From: Telluria mixta
Lineage (GTDB): Bacteria > Pseudomonadota > Gammaproteobacteria > Burkholderiales > Burkholderiaceae_D
Length of the DNA stretch: 64,000 nucleotides
Assembly (NCBI RefSeq): GCF_029223865.1
Contig: NZ_CP119520.1
Location: 3,286,001 to 3,350,000, forward strand
Reading direction: 5' to 3'
The notes beneath the pieces were generated by a model. The model saw nothing but the letters and a program-made list of their open reading frames with translations. It was not told the DNA's origin and did no database searches. Below, in pieces: positions 15,239 to 23,731 of this stretch. A program made the translations under genes and the position numbers. Position 1 is the stretch's first letter; each line of letters begins with the position of its first letter.

Positions 15239-16027
15239 TCAGTTCGCGCCGGCCGCCGCGATGCCCTTGACCCAGGACTTGGCCGGCAGCTTGGTCGCCG
15301 CGACGATCTGCGCGGCGCGCGCGGCGAGGCGGTCCTTGTCGAGATCCGGTTTCGTCCTGAAGCACAGCGCGACGACGTTGCCCTCGTGGACTTCCGGCAG
15401 GCAGATCACGTGGGCGAACGCGAAACGCATCGCCTTGATGTTCTTCGCGAAGCTGGGGTGGTCGCCGAACAGGTTGACGGTCATGACGCCGCGCTCCGTC
15501 AGGCAGGCGTTGCAGGCCTGGTAGAACTCGGGCGTGTCGAGCACGGGGCCGCGCGCGGTGGCGTCGTACAGGTCGCACTGCAGCGCGTCGATCGTGTCGT
15601 GGTTGGCGTCGTCGAGCACGAAATCCATCGCGTCCATCTCGAGCACGCGCAGGCGTTCGTCTTCCGGCGGCAGCTTGAACATCGAGTTACAGATCGCGAT
15701 CACGGACGGATTCAGTTCCACCGCGGTCACCTGCGCCCGCGGGAACTGGCGATACGAGAACTTGGTCAAAGTCGCTGCGCCCAGGCCAAGCTGGACGATG
15801 GTATGCGGGTCCTCGATAAAGAGCATCCACGCCATCATCTGCTGGGCGTATTCGAGTTCCGGCCAGTCCGGCTTGCGGATGCGCATGGCGCCTTGCACCC
15901 ATTCGGTACCGAAATGGAGGAAGCGCACACCGTCCTGTTCGGACAGGGTGACGGGCGCAAACTTCGGTTTGCGGGCGGGACGGCGCGACGATTCGGCCTG
16001 TTCGATGGATTTGCGTTTGATGAGCAT
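15239..16027 (-). CDS. Spermidine-synthase-like SAM-fold protein
   Basis: A 262-residue protein with a spermidine synthase/methyltransferase Rossmann fold (~75-230): VQLGLGAATLTKFSY (motif I), VTAVELNPSVI, LRVLEMDAMDFV, DALQCDLYDATARGP, then GVMTVNLFGDHPSF. The catalytic glycine/aspartate motif of true spermidine synthases (GGGDGG) is replaced by LGLGAA, so polyamine synthesis is doubtful and the substrate is unknown. The first ~20 residues are basic (KRKSIEQAESSRRPARKPK). It lies 1 base upstream of the GspE-like ATPase, which implies a joint role. Start is the ATG at 16027. Confidence 0.85.
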   Translation of the reverse strand: MLIKRKSIEQAESSRRPARKPKFAPVTLSEQDGVRFLHFGTEWVQGAMRIRKPDWPELEYAQQMMAWMLFIEDPHTIVQLGLGAATLTKFSYRQFPRAQVTAVELNPSVIAICNSMFKLPPEDERLRVLEMDAMDFVLDDANHDTIDALQCDLYDATARGPVLDTPEFYQACNACLTERGVMTVNLFGDHPSFAKNIKAMRFAFAHVICLPEVHEGNVVALCFRTKPDLDKDRLAARAAQIVAATKLPAKSWVKGIAAAGAN

Positions 16028-16158
16028 AGGATGTGCGAAAAAAGCATCCTATTATCGGTGCGAGAAATCCACAGCGCAAGAAGCGCCGTGGATGGCAGCA
16101 GACGCTGCGGAGGAAGCCGACGGTGCGGAGAAGGGGGACGTCCCCCGCACCGGAAGTG

Positions 16159-16680
16159 TTACTGGTACTGGTCCGGTTCGACCGACACGCGCAGGCGCAC
16201 GCGGTTGCCCGGGTCGCGGTTCATGACGGTCGTGTAGCTGTGGCCGCGGTAGTCGTAGGTCACGTCGTAGCCGTTCGTGCGCTCCTGGATGGAGTCGACG
16301 GTGCGGCAGCGCTGCACGGCCTGCTCCTGCACTTGCGGGCCATAGTTGCGGCCGTTGTTGTCGACGTTGTCGCCGACCATGCCGCCGGCGATTGCACCCG
16401 CCGCGGCGGCCGCGACGCGGCCGTTGCCACCACCCACCTGGCTGCCCAGCAGGGCGCCGGCGATGCCGCCGATGACGGTGCCCGCCTGGCTGCGCTGTTG
16501 CGGGACCTGGGCCTGCACGTAGTCGGTACGGCATTCCTGGCGCGGCGTACGCACCTGCTCGATGCGCGGCTGGACGCGCGTCACGCGGCCGAAGTCCTCG
16601 AAATCGCCGGCCTGTGCCTGGGCCAGCGGCAGGGCGCACACGCCCAGGGCGGAGAGAATCAGTTTGGCTTTGACGTTCAT
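16159..16680 (-). CDS. Glycine-zipper (2TM) surface-antigen-like protein
   Basis: A 173-residue envelope protein: signal peptide (KLILSALGVCALPLAQAQA), then from ~60 a glycine-zipper hairpin (GTVIGGIAGALLGSQVGGG and AAAGAIAGGMVGD), then a small C-terminal domain (GYDVTYDYRGHSYTTVMNRDPG). It resembles Rickettsia 17-kDa-antigen/SlyB-type proteins of the outer membrane but lacks a lipobox, so a soluble or inserted form is possible. The ATG at 16680 was chosen over the in-frame ATG at 16686 because the AGG of the ribosome-binding site then has 7-base spacing. Monocistronic by context. Confidence 0.85.
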   Translation of the reverse strand: MNVKAKLILSALGVCALPLAQAQAGDFEDFGRVTRVQPRIEQVRTPRQECRTDYVQAQVPQQRSQAGTVIGGIAGALLGSQVGGGNGRVAAAAAGAIAGGMVGDNVDNNGRNYGPQVQEQAVQRCRTVDSIQERTNGYDVTYDYRGHSYTTVMNRDPGNRVRLRVSVEPDQYQ

Positions 16681-17066
16681 GCTCATACCTCGTTTTGGTG
16701 GTGCTTCTGATCTGTTGGTATCGAAAGGCGTTTCGCCCACAACTGAATCTTAGCGCTGGTTTGCCCGCATTTCCGATCCGTGTGGCAACAAAATGTAACA
16801 GGAGGTATACACGCCCAAACGTCCGGTTCAGAGGAGAAAAGCGTGGAAAAAGCGCCAACAATGGATGAAAAAACTCGTCTTTTTTTACAAATATGAGCGG
16901 CTCGTCCATATTCGGGTTGATTCGCTTACCACAAAACGTTACCCTTAGGAGACTTAGGGTTTATTGGCGCGTGGAAATCACACCAGGAGAAAGCGAACAA
17001 GACCGCCGCTTCCGCAAACACCGCGCGCTGGAGCAGCAGAACCAGACTGGGTGACTTGAGGAAAAA
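16681..17066. other. Divergent intergenic region (386 bases)
   Basis: This AT-richer gap separates the glycine-zipper gene (minus) from the barstar-like gene (plus). It holds only very short frames, one of 17 codons starting GTG in AAAGCGTGGAAAAAGCG, and a weak plus-strand promoter candidate TTGATT (16917-16922), 17 bases, TACCCT. ACCCTTAG...CTTAGGGT near 16941 is an imperfect small dyad. I see no RNA gene or known regulatory element. Confidence 0.5.
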
Positions 17067-17516
17067 ATGAGTTTGTTGATGAGAGTACCGCCGAATCTTG
17101 TGCAGTCCATCCGCGCTTACCGTGCACCGGAGCTGCAGAAGGAGGCGATGCGCCTTGGTCATCACTTTCTCTATGCCCTGTGCACGAATGCGCTGACGAA
17201 GCAGCAGGTTTGCGCCCGCATCGGCGAGCAATTCTTCTTCCCCAAGCCCTGCAGCAAGAATTTCGACGCGCTGCGCAACTGCCTCACCGAAGTTATCGCC
17301 GACGCCGGACCGCAGCCCGGCTTCATCGCCGTGCTGGATCAATTGCCGAATACACAAAAATTCGACAAGGAAGCACGCGAAACCCTGCTCGACGTGTTCC
17401 GCGACGCGGCCGAATTCTGGGCCGAGAAAAAAGTCCCGTTCCGCGTATTTTATTCCTTCGAAGAGCCGCAATCGCCCCAGCCCGTGGGGTGGGTGGGCCC
17501 CCACGCCTTCAAGTAA
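17067..17516 (+). CDS. Barstar-family protein
   Basis: A 149-residue protein. The segment FFFPKPCSKNFDALRNCLTEVI followed by GFIAVLDQLPNTQKFDKEARETLLDVFRDAAEFW matches the barstar fold (a P-x-x-x-x-KNxDALxDxLTE pattern, a strand, a helix with the LxxVF motif). Barstar proteins inhibit barnase-type ribonucleases and sometimes polymorphic-toxin nucleases. No ribonuclease gene lies beside it. The ribosome-binding site is TTGAGGAAAAA before the ATG. It precedes purN by 64 bases and may be cotranscribed. The inhibitory role is inferred from the fold only; the N-terminal ~50 residues are an extension not seen in classical 90-residue barstar. Confidence 0.8.
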   Translation: MSLLMRVPPNLVQSIRAYRAPELQKEAMRLGHHFLYALCTNALTKQQVCARIGEQFFFPKPCSKNFDALRNCLTEVIADAGPQPGFIAVLDQLPNTQKFDKEARETLLDVFRDAAEFWAEKKVPFRVFYSFEEPQSPQPVGWVGPHAFK

Positions 17517-17580
17517 GCGCGGCGTTGCCGTCATTTCCTTCCTTGGGTCCGCCCGGCGGCTCGGGTTACAATGCGCGCTT

Positions 17581-18192
17581 ATGAAAAATATCGTGATCCT
17601 TATTTCTGGCCGCGGCAGCAACATGGAAGCCATCGTGCGCGCGCAGCAGGCCGAAGCCTGGCCGGCCCGTATCGCCGCCGTGATCAGCAATAAGCCGGAC
17701 GCCAAGGGCCTTGCATTCGCAGCGTCCCACGGCATTCCGACCGCCGTCGTCCCCAACAAGGAATTCCCGACCCGCGAAGCGTTCGACGCCGCCCTGCAGG
17801 AAACGATCGACCGGTTTCAACCGGATCTCGTCGTGCTGGCCGGCTTCATGCGCATCCTGACGGCGCCGTTCGTCCAACATTACGCGGGCCGCATGCTGAA
17901 CATCCACCCGTCGCTGCTGCCGCTGTTCCCGGGACTGCACACGCACCGGCAGGCGCTGGACGCGGGCGTGGCGGAACACGGCGCGACCGTGCACTTCGTC
18001 ACCGCCGAGCTGGATCACGGTCCGGCCGTGATCCAGGCGCGCATCCCCGTGCTGCCGGGCGATACGGAAGACAGCCTGGCCGAACGCCTGCTGGCCGAGG
18101 AACACGTCATTTATCCGAAAGCGGTGCGCCTGTTCATCGAAGACAGGCTCAGCATCGAAAACGGCGAGGTCCGGATCGCCGTGACCCCCTGA
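17581..18192 (+). CDS. purN: Phosphoribosylglycinamide formyltransferase
   Basis: A 203-residue GART enzyme that transfers formyl from 10-formyl-THF to GAR, the third step of purine synthesis. Visible are the phosphate loop ISGRGSNM (8-15), the folate-loop segment VVLAGFMRILTAPFV and the catalytic Asn/His/Asp in MLNIHPSLLPLFPG (~106), HTHRQAL/HGATVHFV and TAELDHGPAV (~142). Length is normal. It is followed after 18 bases by the RsmB-family gene, so the two probably form an operon. Confidence 0.97.
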   Translation: MKNIVILISGRGSNMEAIVRAQQAEAWPARIAAVISNKPDAKGLAFAASHGIPTAVVPNKEFPTREAFDAALQETIDRFQPDLVVLAGFMRILTAPFVQHYAGRMLNIHPSLLPLFPGLHTHRQALDAGVAEHGATVHFVTAELDHGPAVIQARIPVLPGDTEDSLAERLLAEEHVIYPKAVRLFIEDRLSIENGEVRIAVTP

Positions 18193-18210
18193 ATCCACCA
18201 AGGAACACCC

Positions 18211-19512
18211 ATGAGATTGCCACCCGCGATACTCGGCAATGCTGAAGAGGTATTGCGCGAGATCCTGCGCTTTACTTCGCCCGCCGACGTCACCCTGTCG
18301 CGCTACTTCAAGGACCACCCCCGCCTCGGCGGACGCGAACGCGGCGCCATCGCCGAATGCGTCTATGCCGTGCTGCGCCATAAATCGTTCTTCACCGATT
18401 TCGCCGGTACCGGCGCGTCGATGCGCCGTCTCACCGTGCTGGGCATGGCGGAAGCCATCGGCGCCGATTCGCTGGGCGGCCTGACGGAAGACGAAACGGC
18501 CCTGCTGGCGCGCATCAAGGACATCGACCGTTCGCTGCTGCCGCCGAAGAAGCAGGCGAACCTGCCCGACTGGCTGTACGACAAATTCGTCGCCCAGTAC
18601 GGCGAAGAAGAGACGCTGGCCCTGGCCGCCGTGCTGAATACGCCGGCACCGCTGGACCTGCGCGTGAATTCGCTGAAATCGGACCGCGACAAGGTCATCG
18701 CCGAACTGGCGACCGCCCCGATCGCCGCCGAGCCGACGCCGTACTCGGCGCTGGGCCTGCGCATCTGGAAAAAGCCGGCGCTGCAGAACCTGCCGCTGTT
18801 CAAGGAAGGCGCGATCGAAGTCCAGGACGAGGGCAGCCAGGTGCTGGCCCAGCTGCTGGGCGCGCGCCGCGGCGAGATGGTCGTCGACTTTTGCGCCGGT
18901 GCCGGCGGCAAGACGCTGGCCATCGGCGCCATCATGCGCAGCACGGGCCGCCTGTATGCCTTCGACGTGTCGGAAAAGCGCCTGACCAAGCTGAAACCGC
19001 GACTGGCGCGCAGCGGGCTGTCGAACGTGCATCCGGTCGTCATCGCACACGAACGTGACGCGAAAGTGAAGCGTTTGGCCGGCAAGATCGACCGCGTCCT
19101 CGTCGATGCGCCGTGCTCCGGCATGGGTACCCTGCGCCGCAACCCTGACGTGAAATGGCGTCAGCAGCCGGAAGGTATCGCGGAGTTGACGGAAAAACAG
19201 GCCTCGATCCTGGACGGCGCCGCACGCCTCGTGAAATTCGGCGGCCGCCTCGTCTATGCGACGTGCAGCCTGCTGGACGAAGAAAACGAGGGCATCGTGC
19301 AGGGCTTCCTCGCCTCGCATCCGGATTTCGAGCTGGTGCCGATGCACAAGGTCCTGGCCGAACAACGCATCCCGCTGGAGATGGGCGATTACCTCAAGAT
19401 GCTGCCGCACAAGCACGGCACGGACGGCTTCTTTGCCGCCGTGCTGGAGCGCAAGGCTGCGCCCGCCAAGGCCGTCGCCGACGAGTCCGACGAAGACGCT
19501 GCTTCGGAGTAA
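18211..19512 (+). CDS. RsmB/NOP2-family RNA m5C methyltransferase
   Basis: A 433-residue SAM-dependent cytosine-C5 RNA methyltransferase. An N-terminal NusB-like helical region (~1-130) is followed by the Nop2/Sun core: motif I DFCAGAGGKTLAIGA, YAFDVSEKRL, DRVLVDAPCSGMGTLRRNPD (motif IV Cys) and YATCSLLDEENEGIV (motif VI catalytic Cys). The most likely target is 16S rRNA, but the sequence is divergent enough from E. coli RsmB that the exact position should not be assumed. The last ~20 residues are acidic and low complexity. The MscS gene starts 10 bases later. Confidence 0.92.
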   Translation: MRLPPAILGNAEEVLREILRFTSPADVTLSRYFKDHPRLGGRERGAIAECVYAVLRHKSFFTDFAGTGASMRRLTVLGMAEAIGADSLGGLTEDETALLARIKDIDRSLLPPKKQANLPDWLYDKFVAQYGEEETLALAAVLNTPAPLDLRVNSLKSDRDKVIAELATAPIAAEPTPYSALGLRIWKKPALQNLPLFKEGAIEVQDEGSQVLAQLLGARRGEMVVDFCAGAGGKTLAIGAIMRSTGRLYAFDVSEKRLTKLKPRLARSGLSNVHPVVIAHERDAKVKRLAGKIDRVLVDAPCSGMGTLRRNPDVKWRQQPEGIAELTEKQASILDGAARLVKFGGRLVYATCSLLDEENEGIVQGFLASHPDFELVPMHKVLAEQRIPLEMGDYLKMLPHKHGTDGFFAAVLERKAAPAKAVADESDEDAASE

Positions 19513-19521
19513 TTGGGGCCG

Positions 19522-20859
19522 ATGCCGCTGACCAACCTGATCGATGACCTGCTCGACGACCTGAGCCGCCCCGGCATGCCGTGGCAGGTCGGGTCCATCG
19601 TCGCGGCCATCCTGTTCGGCTGGCTCAGCGCGCAACTGGTCCGCGTGTGGTGGCGCCGCCGCCGCGGCGAGGACGGCAGCCTGCTGCACACGGGCGTGGA
19701 AAGTTTTACGCGCGTCGTGGCGCCGCTGCTCGTCGTCGGCCTGCTGTACCTGGCGCAGGTCGTGCTGACCAAGACCCACTTCCACACGAACATCGTCAAG
19801 GTGGCGATCCCCGTGTTCTGGTCGCTGGCCGCCATCCGCCTCGTGTTCTACCTGCTGCGCCGCGTGTTTGCGCGGCGCGGACACCTCGGACAGACGCTCG
19901 TCACGTTCGAAAAGATCTTCGCGCTCGTCGCGTGGCTCGCGGTGGCGTTGTACATCACGGGCCTGTGGCCGGACATCTTCGATTTCCTCGACAGCTACAA
20001 GATCCAGTTCGGACCGAAGAAATCCAACAGCGTCACCCTGGCCGACATCGCGCAGGCCGTCGCGTCCGTCGTCGTGATGCTGATGCTGGCGCTGTGGGCC
20101 GGCGCCGCGCTGGAAGAGCGGTTGATGGGCGTGCACGCGCTGCACAGCTCGCTGCGGGTGGCGCTGGCACGCCTGGGCCGCGCGCTGATGATCGTCGGCG
20201 CCGTGCTGCTGAGCCTGAACCTGGTCGGCATCGATTTGACCGTGCTGTCCGTGTTCGGCGGTGCTTTAGGCGTCGGCCTCGGTCTCGGCATGCAGAGAAT
20301 TGCCAGCAACTACGTGTCCGGCTTCATCATCCTGCTGGAACGGAGCCTGTCCATCGGCGACATGATCACGGTCAGCACGTTCACCGGCAAAGTCACGCAG
20401 ATCAACACGCGCTACACCGTGTTGCAGGGCCTGGACGGCGTCGAGACCGTGTTGCCGAACGAGCTACTGATTTCCGGCCCCGTCCAAAACCAGTCGCTGA
20501 CGACGCGCAGGGTGCGCGCGTCGACGAAAATCACGGTGGCCTATGGCTCCGACCTGGAGCAGGTGATGCCGCAGCTGGTGGCGCAGGCCGTCGGCACGCC
20601 GCGCGTGCTGGAAGATCCGGCGCCCGGCATTTCGCTGTCGCGCTTCGGTCCGGATGGCTACGAGCTCGACCTGGGCTTCTGGATCGCCGATCCGGAGAAC
20701 GGGCAGGGCGGTGTCGTGTCGGAAATCAACAAGAAAATCTATGCCCTCGTGCAGTCGGGCGACATCAAATTGGGCTATCCGTCCGTTGATACACGCCTCC
20801 TCGACTCCCATATAGCATCGGTTGTGGCGCGGATCACGCAGCCCGCGCAGAATTCTTAG
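19522..20859 (+). CDS. MscS-family mechanosensitive channel
   Basis: A 445-residue inner-membrane protein. Five or so hydrophobic helices occupy residues ~20-240. The conserved pore helix and beta domain follow: LSVFGGALGVGLGLGMQRIASNYVSGFIILLERSLSIGDMITV (quoted here only as landmark; GGALGVGLGLGMQ is the pore signature). The C-terminal alpha/beta domain ends near 435. Such channels open under membrane tension and release solutes during osmotic down-shock. ATG at 19522 is chosen over an in-frame TTG at 19513. Tight spacing to the methyltransferase gene suggests cotranscription. Confidence 0.92.
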   Translation: MPLTNLIDDLLDDLSRPGMPWQVGSIVAAILFGWLSAQLVRVWWRRRRGEDGSLLHTGVESFTRVVAPLLVVGLLYLAQVVLTKTHFHTNIVKVAIPVFWSLAAIRLVFYLLRRVFARRGHLGQTLVTFEKIFALVAWLAVALYITGLWPDIFDFLDSYKIQFGPKKSNSVTLADIAQAVASVVVMLMLALWAGAALEERLMGVHALHSSLRVALARLGRALMIVGAVLLSLNLVGIDLTVLSVFGGALGVGLGLGMQRIASNYVSGFIILLERSLSIGDMITVSTFTGKVTQINTRYTVLQGLDGVETVLPNELLISGPVQNQSLTTRRVRASTKITVAYGSDLEQVMPQLVAQAVGTPRVLEDPAPGISLSRFGPDGYELDLGFWIADPENGQGGVVSEINKKIYALVQSGDIKLGYPSVDTRLLDSHIASVVARITQPAQNS

Positions 20860-21009
20860 CCGGGAGCGCACGGATTGCGTCACGACGTGCCGTGCGGCAC
20901 CGGTTGCGCGTAGAATGCATCTTTGCGTCATGCACTAACGCGTGACACTCTTGTCATAGCGACTGTTCCATAGAAAGAACAGCATCCTCTCATCCTTAGT
21001 GGAGTATCG

Positions 21010-22221
21010 ATGAATTTTCTCAGCAACATCCTGCACGCCGTGCTGTCCTTCCTGGATGGCGGTCTGTTCGACCTGTCGGTCTGGCAGATGGTCGTGTACA
21101 CGCTGGTCGTCACACACATCACGATCGCCGGCGTGACGATTTACCTGCACCGCCACCAGGCGCACCGCGCGCTGGACCTGCATCCGATCCCGAGCCACTT
21201 CTTCCGCTTCTGGCTGTGGCTGACCACGGGCCAGGTGACCAAGGAATGGGCTGCAGTGCACCGCAAGCACCATGCCAAGTGCGAGACCGTAGACGACCCG
21301 CATAGCCCGGTGACGCGCGGCATCAAGGAAGTGTTGCTGCGTGGCGCGGAGCTGTATCGCGCCGAAACGAAGAACCAGGAAACGCTGGACAAGTACGGCC
21401 ATGGCTGCCCGAACGACTGGATCGAGAACAACCTGTACACGAAGTACAGCTGGCTGGGCGTGTCGATGCTGCTGCCGCTGAGCGTCGCGCTGTTCGGCGT
21501 TGCCGGCATCACGATCTGGGCCGTGCAGATGCTGTGGATCCCGATCACGGCGGCCGGCATCATTAACGGTATCGGCCACTACTGGGGCTACCGCAACTAC
21601 GACTGCAACGATGCGGCCCGGAACATCATGCCGTGGGGCATCATCATCGGTGGTGAAGAGCTGCACAACAATCACCATACCTTCGCCACGTCGGCCAAGC
21701 TGTCGAGCAAGTGGTACGAGTTCGACATCGGCTATGCGTACATCCGTATGATGGAAATGGTGGGCCTGGCCAAGGTCAAGAAGACCATTCCGAAGCCGAA
21801 ACTGCAAAAGAACAAGCTGGAAGCCGACTTCGACACCCTGCAGGCCGTCATTGCCAACCGCTACGACGTGATGGCGAAATATGCCAAATCCGTCAAGTAT
21901 GCGTTCCGCGAAGAAGTGGAGCACCTGAAGCAAAAGGCCGAGCTGGAAGCGCGCTTCCTGAAGAGCTCCCGCAAGTTGATGCAGCGCGAACCGGCCAAGC
22001 TGCAGGCGCCGCAACAGGCGCAGCTGGTCGAACTGTTCCAGCACAGCAAAGCCCTCGAAACGATGCACCAGATGCGCGTGGAGCTGGGCGCGATCTGGGA
22101 ACGCTCGCACTCGACCCGCGACCAGCTGCTGCACCAGCTGCAGGACTGGTGCACCCGCGCCGAAGCGTCGGGCATCAAGGCGCTGCAAGAGTTTTCGATG
22201 CGCCTGCGCAGCTATGCGTAA
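21010..22221 (+). CDS. desA: DesA-type acyl-lipid/acyl-CoA delta-9 desaturase
   Basis: A 403-residue membrane di-iron desaturase introducing cis double bonds into fatty acyl chains. The three histidine boxes are HRHQAH (~47), HRKHHAKC (~87) and GEELHNNHHTFA (~220), with hydrophobic helices between. It follows the pattern of Pseudomonas DesA, which acts on phospholipid acyl chains. The C-terminal ~140 residues form a helical, non-membrane extension (ETMHQMRVELGAIWERSH, LQDWCTRAEASGIKALQEF) also known from Pseudomonas DesA. It has its own promoter region of 150 bases and a terminator just after the stop. Confidence 0.93.
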   Translation: MNFLSNILHAVLSFLDGGLFDLSVWQMVVYTLVVTHITIAGVTIYLHRHQAHRALDLHPIPSHFFRFWLWLTTGQVTKEWAAVHRKHHAKCETVDDPHSPVTRGIKEVLLRGAELYRAETKNQETLDKYGHGCPNDWIENNLYTKYSWLGVSMLLPLSVALFGVAGITIWAVQMLWIPITAAGIINGIGHYWGYRNYDCNDAARNIMPWGIIIGGEELHNNHHTFATSAKLSSKWYEFDIGYAYIRMMEMVGLAKVKKTIPKPKLQKNKLEADFDTLQAVIANRYDVMAKYAKSVKYAFREEVEHLKQKAELEARFLKSSRKLMQREPAKLQAPQQAQLVELFQHSKALETMHQMRVELGAIWERSHSTRDQLLHQLQDWCTRAEASGIKALQEFSMRLRSYA

Positions 22222-22258
22222 GCAGGCATGACACGGCCGGCATGGCCGGCCCGTGACA

Positions 22259-22289
22259 AACGCCCCTCGTGCAGGGGTGTTTTCTTTTC
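22259..22289 (+). terminator. Terminator of the desaturase gene
   Basis: A 9-bp stem AACGCCCCT / AGGGGTGTT (one G-T pair) with a CGTGC loop, followed by TTTCTTTT, 38 bases after the desaturase stop. A second GC-rich dyad (GGCCGGCATGGCCGGCC) precedes it. Confidence 0.85.
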
Positions 22290-22411
22290 CGGGTCCTGAT
22301 CGGCGGCGGTGCCTAAATGGCTGGTGCATCGAACAGGGCGCGCGTATGATCGCCGGAAGGGAGGGTATCGGCGTCAATCGGGCGTGTCCTGCCAAGTCAG
22401 GAGAACCTGTC

Positions 22412-22645
22412 ATGATAGAACGTCAACGCCGTTCAGATGAAGCGACCGCAAACGCCGTCGCGCGCGGTGTGAATATCCTTCACGTCCGTAACGCGGACCT
22501 CGCCCAACGCTACATGGAACACAAACATGTTCCACTCCAGGTCATCCACCGGGTGCTGACCCGCCCTGACTTGCGCCGCCGGCTCAGCCCGGAGCAATCG
22601 ATTTCGGAAGCCATCACGCCTTCGCCGGCCGGGTCCAGCGAATAG
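22412..22645 (+). CDS. Small conserved-looking protein of unknown function
   Basis: A 77-residue soluble protein with a good ribosome-binding site (AGGAGAACCTGTC before the ATG). It is basic and helical in the middle (HVRNADLAQRYMEHKHVPLQVIHRVLTRPDLRRR). I do not recognise a family. It sits 51 bases before the start of the GAF-GGDEF cyclase on the same strand and may share its transcript. Its role is unknown; a link to cyclase control is only positional. Confidence 0.7.
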   Translation: MIERQRRSDEATANAVARGVNILHVRNADLAQRYMEHKHVPLQVIHRVLTRPDLRRRLSPEQSISEAITPSPAGSSE

Positions 22646-22696
22646 GCGGGCGCGACCCGGCGTGTCCGGTTCGCGTATCGAAACAGGGGGATGATC

Positions 22697-23731
22697 ATGA
22701 TGATCAAGACCGCGCAAGCCTATGAACTGGAGCGGATGCACGCCCTGCTGGGCGTATCACGTGAATTGCTGCAAACGGACGAGGTGGCGGACGTGCTGGC
22801 GCTGGCGGGCCGGGCGATCGTGGAACTGGCAGGGGCGCAAGAGGCGTTGTTGATCGTGCGTTGCAACGGGGAGCGCGTCGTCGCATTCGACCGCCGTGGG
22901 CGTCCGCTGCGCGCCGATACCTCGCATCCGTGGTACCGCATCGCTGCGGATACCCTGGGCGGTCACGGGCGCCAGGGCACACGGGGCGGACGCACCATGA
23001 CGCTGCGTGTTCCCGCTGCCAACGCCGTCGCGGCGCTGGCGGTGGGCTGGGACTGCGACGACGCCGACGGCCGGGGCAGCGAACGGCGGCGGCTGCTGAC
23101 GACGATCCTCGGCTTGACGGTGGCAGCGCTGGGCAAGATACAGACGCGCAGCTCGCTCGAGGAACTTGTTGCCTCCCAACATGAGCAAATGGCGGATTCC
23201 GTGCGTGCGCATGCCAGCGAACTGGCGCGGCGCGACGCGATCGAAGACGAGATGCGCCTGGTCGCGACGACCGATGTCCTTACCGGCCTGAACAATCGCC
23301 GCGGCTTTTTCGTCGAGGCGGGACAAGCCTTCCGCCTGGTGCGGCGCCGACGTGCGCACAGCGCGGTGATCTTCGCCGACGTCGACAATCTCAAGCAGGT
23401 GAACGACAGTCTCGGTCACGAGGCCGGCGACAATCTGCTCTGTGATGCGGCGTCCGTGTTCCGCGAGTCGTTCCGCGGCGCGGACGTGGTCGCACGACTC
23501 GGTGGCGACGAGTTCGTCGCGTTCACGCTGGACGACGCGCAACCTAACGTCATCCTGTCCCGCCTGCAGGACAACCTGCGTGCATTCAACCTGATGCAGG
23601 AGCGTCCCTACCGGGTCTCGGTGAGCGCCGGGATCGTGGAATGTGATCCGGATGGGGAGCGCGGTCTGCGCGACTATGTGCTCCTGGCCGACCAGCAAAT
23701 GTATCTGGAAAAGCGGCGGCGCCTGCACTAG
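22697..23731 (+). CDS. GAF-like/GGDEF diguanylate cyclase
   Basis: A 344-residue soluble cyclase. Residues ~10-150 look like a degenerate GAF sensor (MHALLGVSRELLQTDEVADVL, EALLIVRCNGERVVAFD). A short coiled linker precedes the GGDEF domain (~185-342): TDVLTGLNNRRGFF, VIFADVDNLKQVNDSLGHEAG, signature GGDEF at 269-273 and an RGAD I-site five residues earlier. Enzyme activity and product inhibition are therefore expected. The ATG at 22697 is preferred because it lies 6 bases after GGGGG; ATG codons at 22691 and 22700 are alternatives. The stop overlaps the convergent small gene by 4 bases. Confidence 0.9.
   Translation: MMIKTAQAYELERMHALLGVSRELLQTDEVADVLALAGRAIVELAGAQEALLIVRCNGERVVAFDRRGRPLRADTSHPWYRIAADTLGGHGRQGTRGGRTMTLRVPAANAVAALAVGWDCDDADGRGSERRRLLTTILGLTVAALGKIQTRSSLEELVASQHEQMADSVRAHASELARRDAIEDEMRLVATTDVLTGLNNRRGFFVEAGQAFRLVRRRRAHSAVIFADVDNLKQVNDSLGHEAGDNLLCDAASVFRESFRGADVVARLGGDEFVAFTLDDAQPNVILSRLQDNLRAFNLMQERPYRVSVSAGIVECDPDGERGLRDYVLLADQQMYLEKRRRLH

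Noticed and set aside
16863..16920. Seventeen-codon GTG frame upstream of the barstar-like gene
   Set aside because: Too short, weak start, ends at TGA with no conserved feature, and it shows no regulatory pattern such as repeated amino-acid codons of an attenuator.
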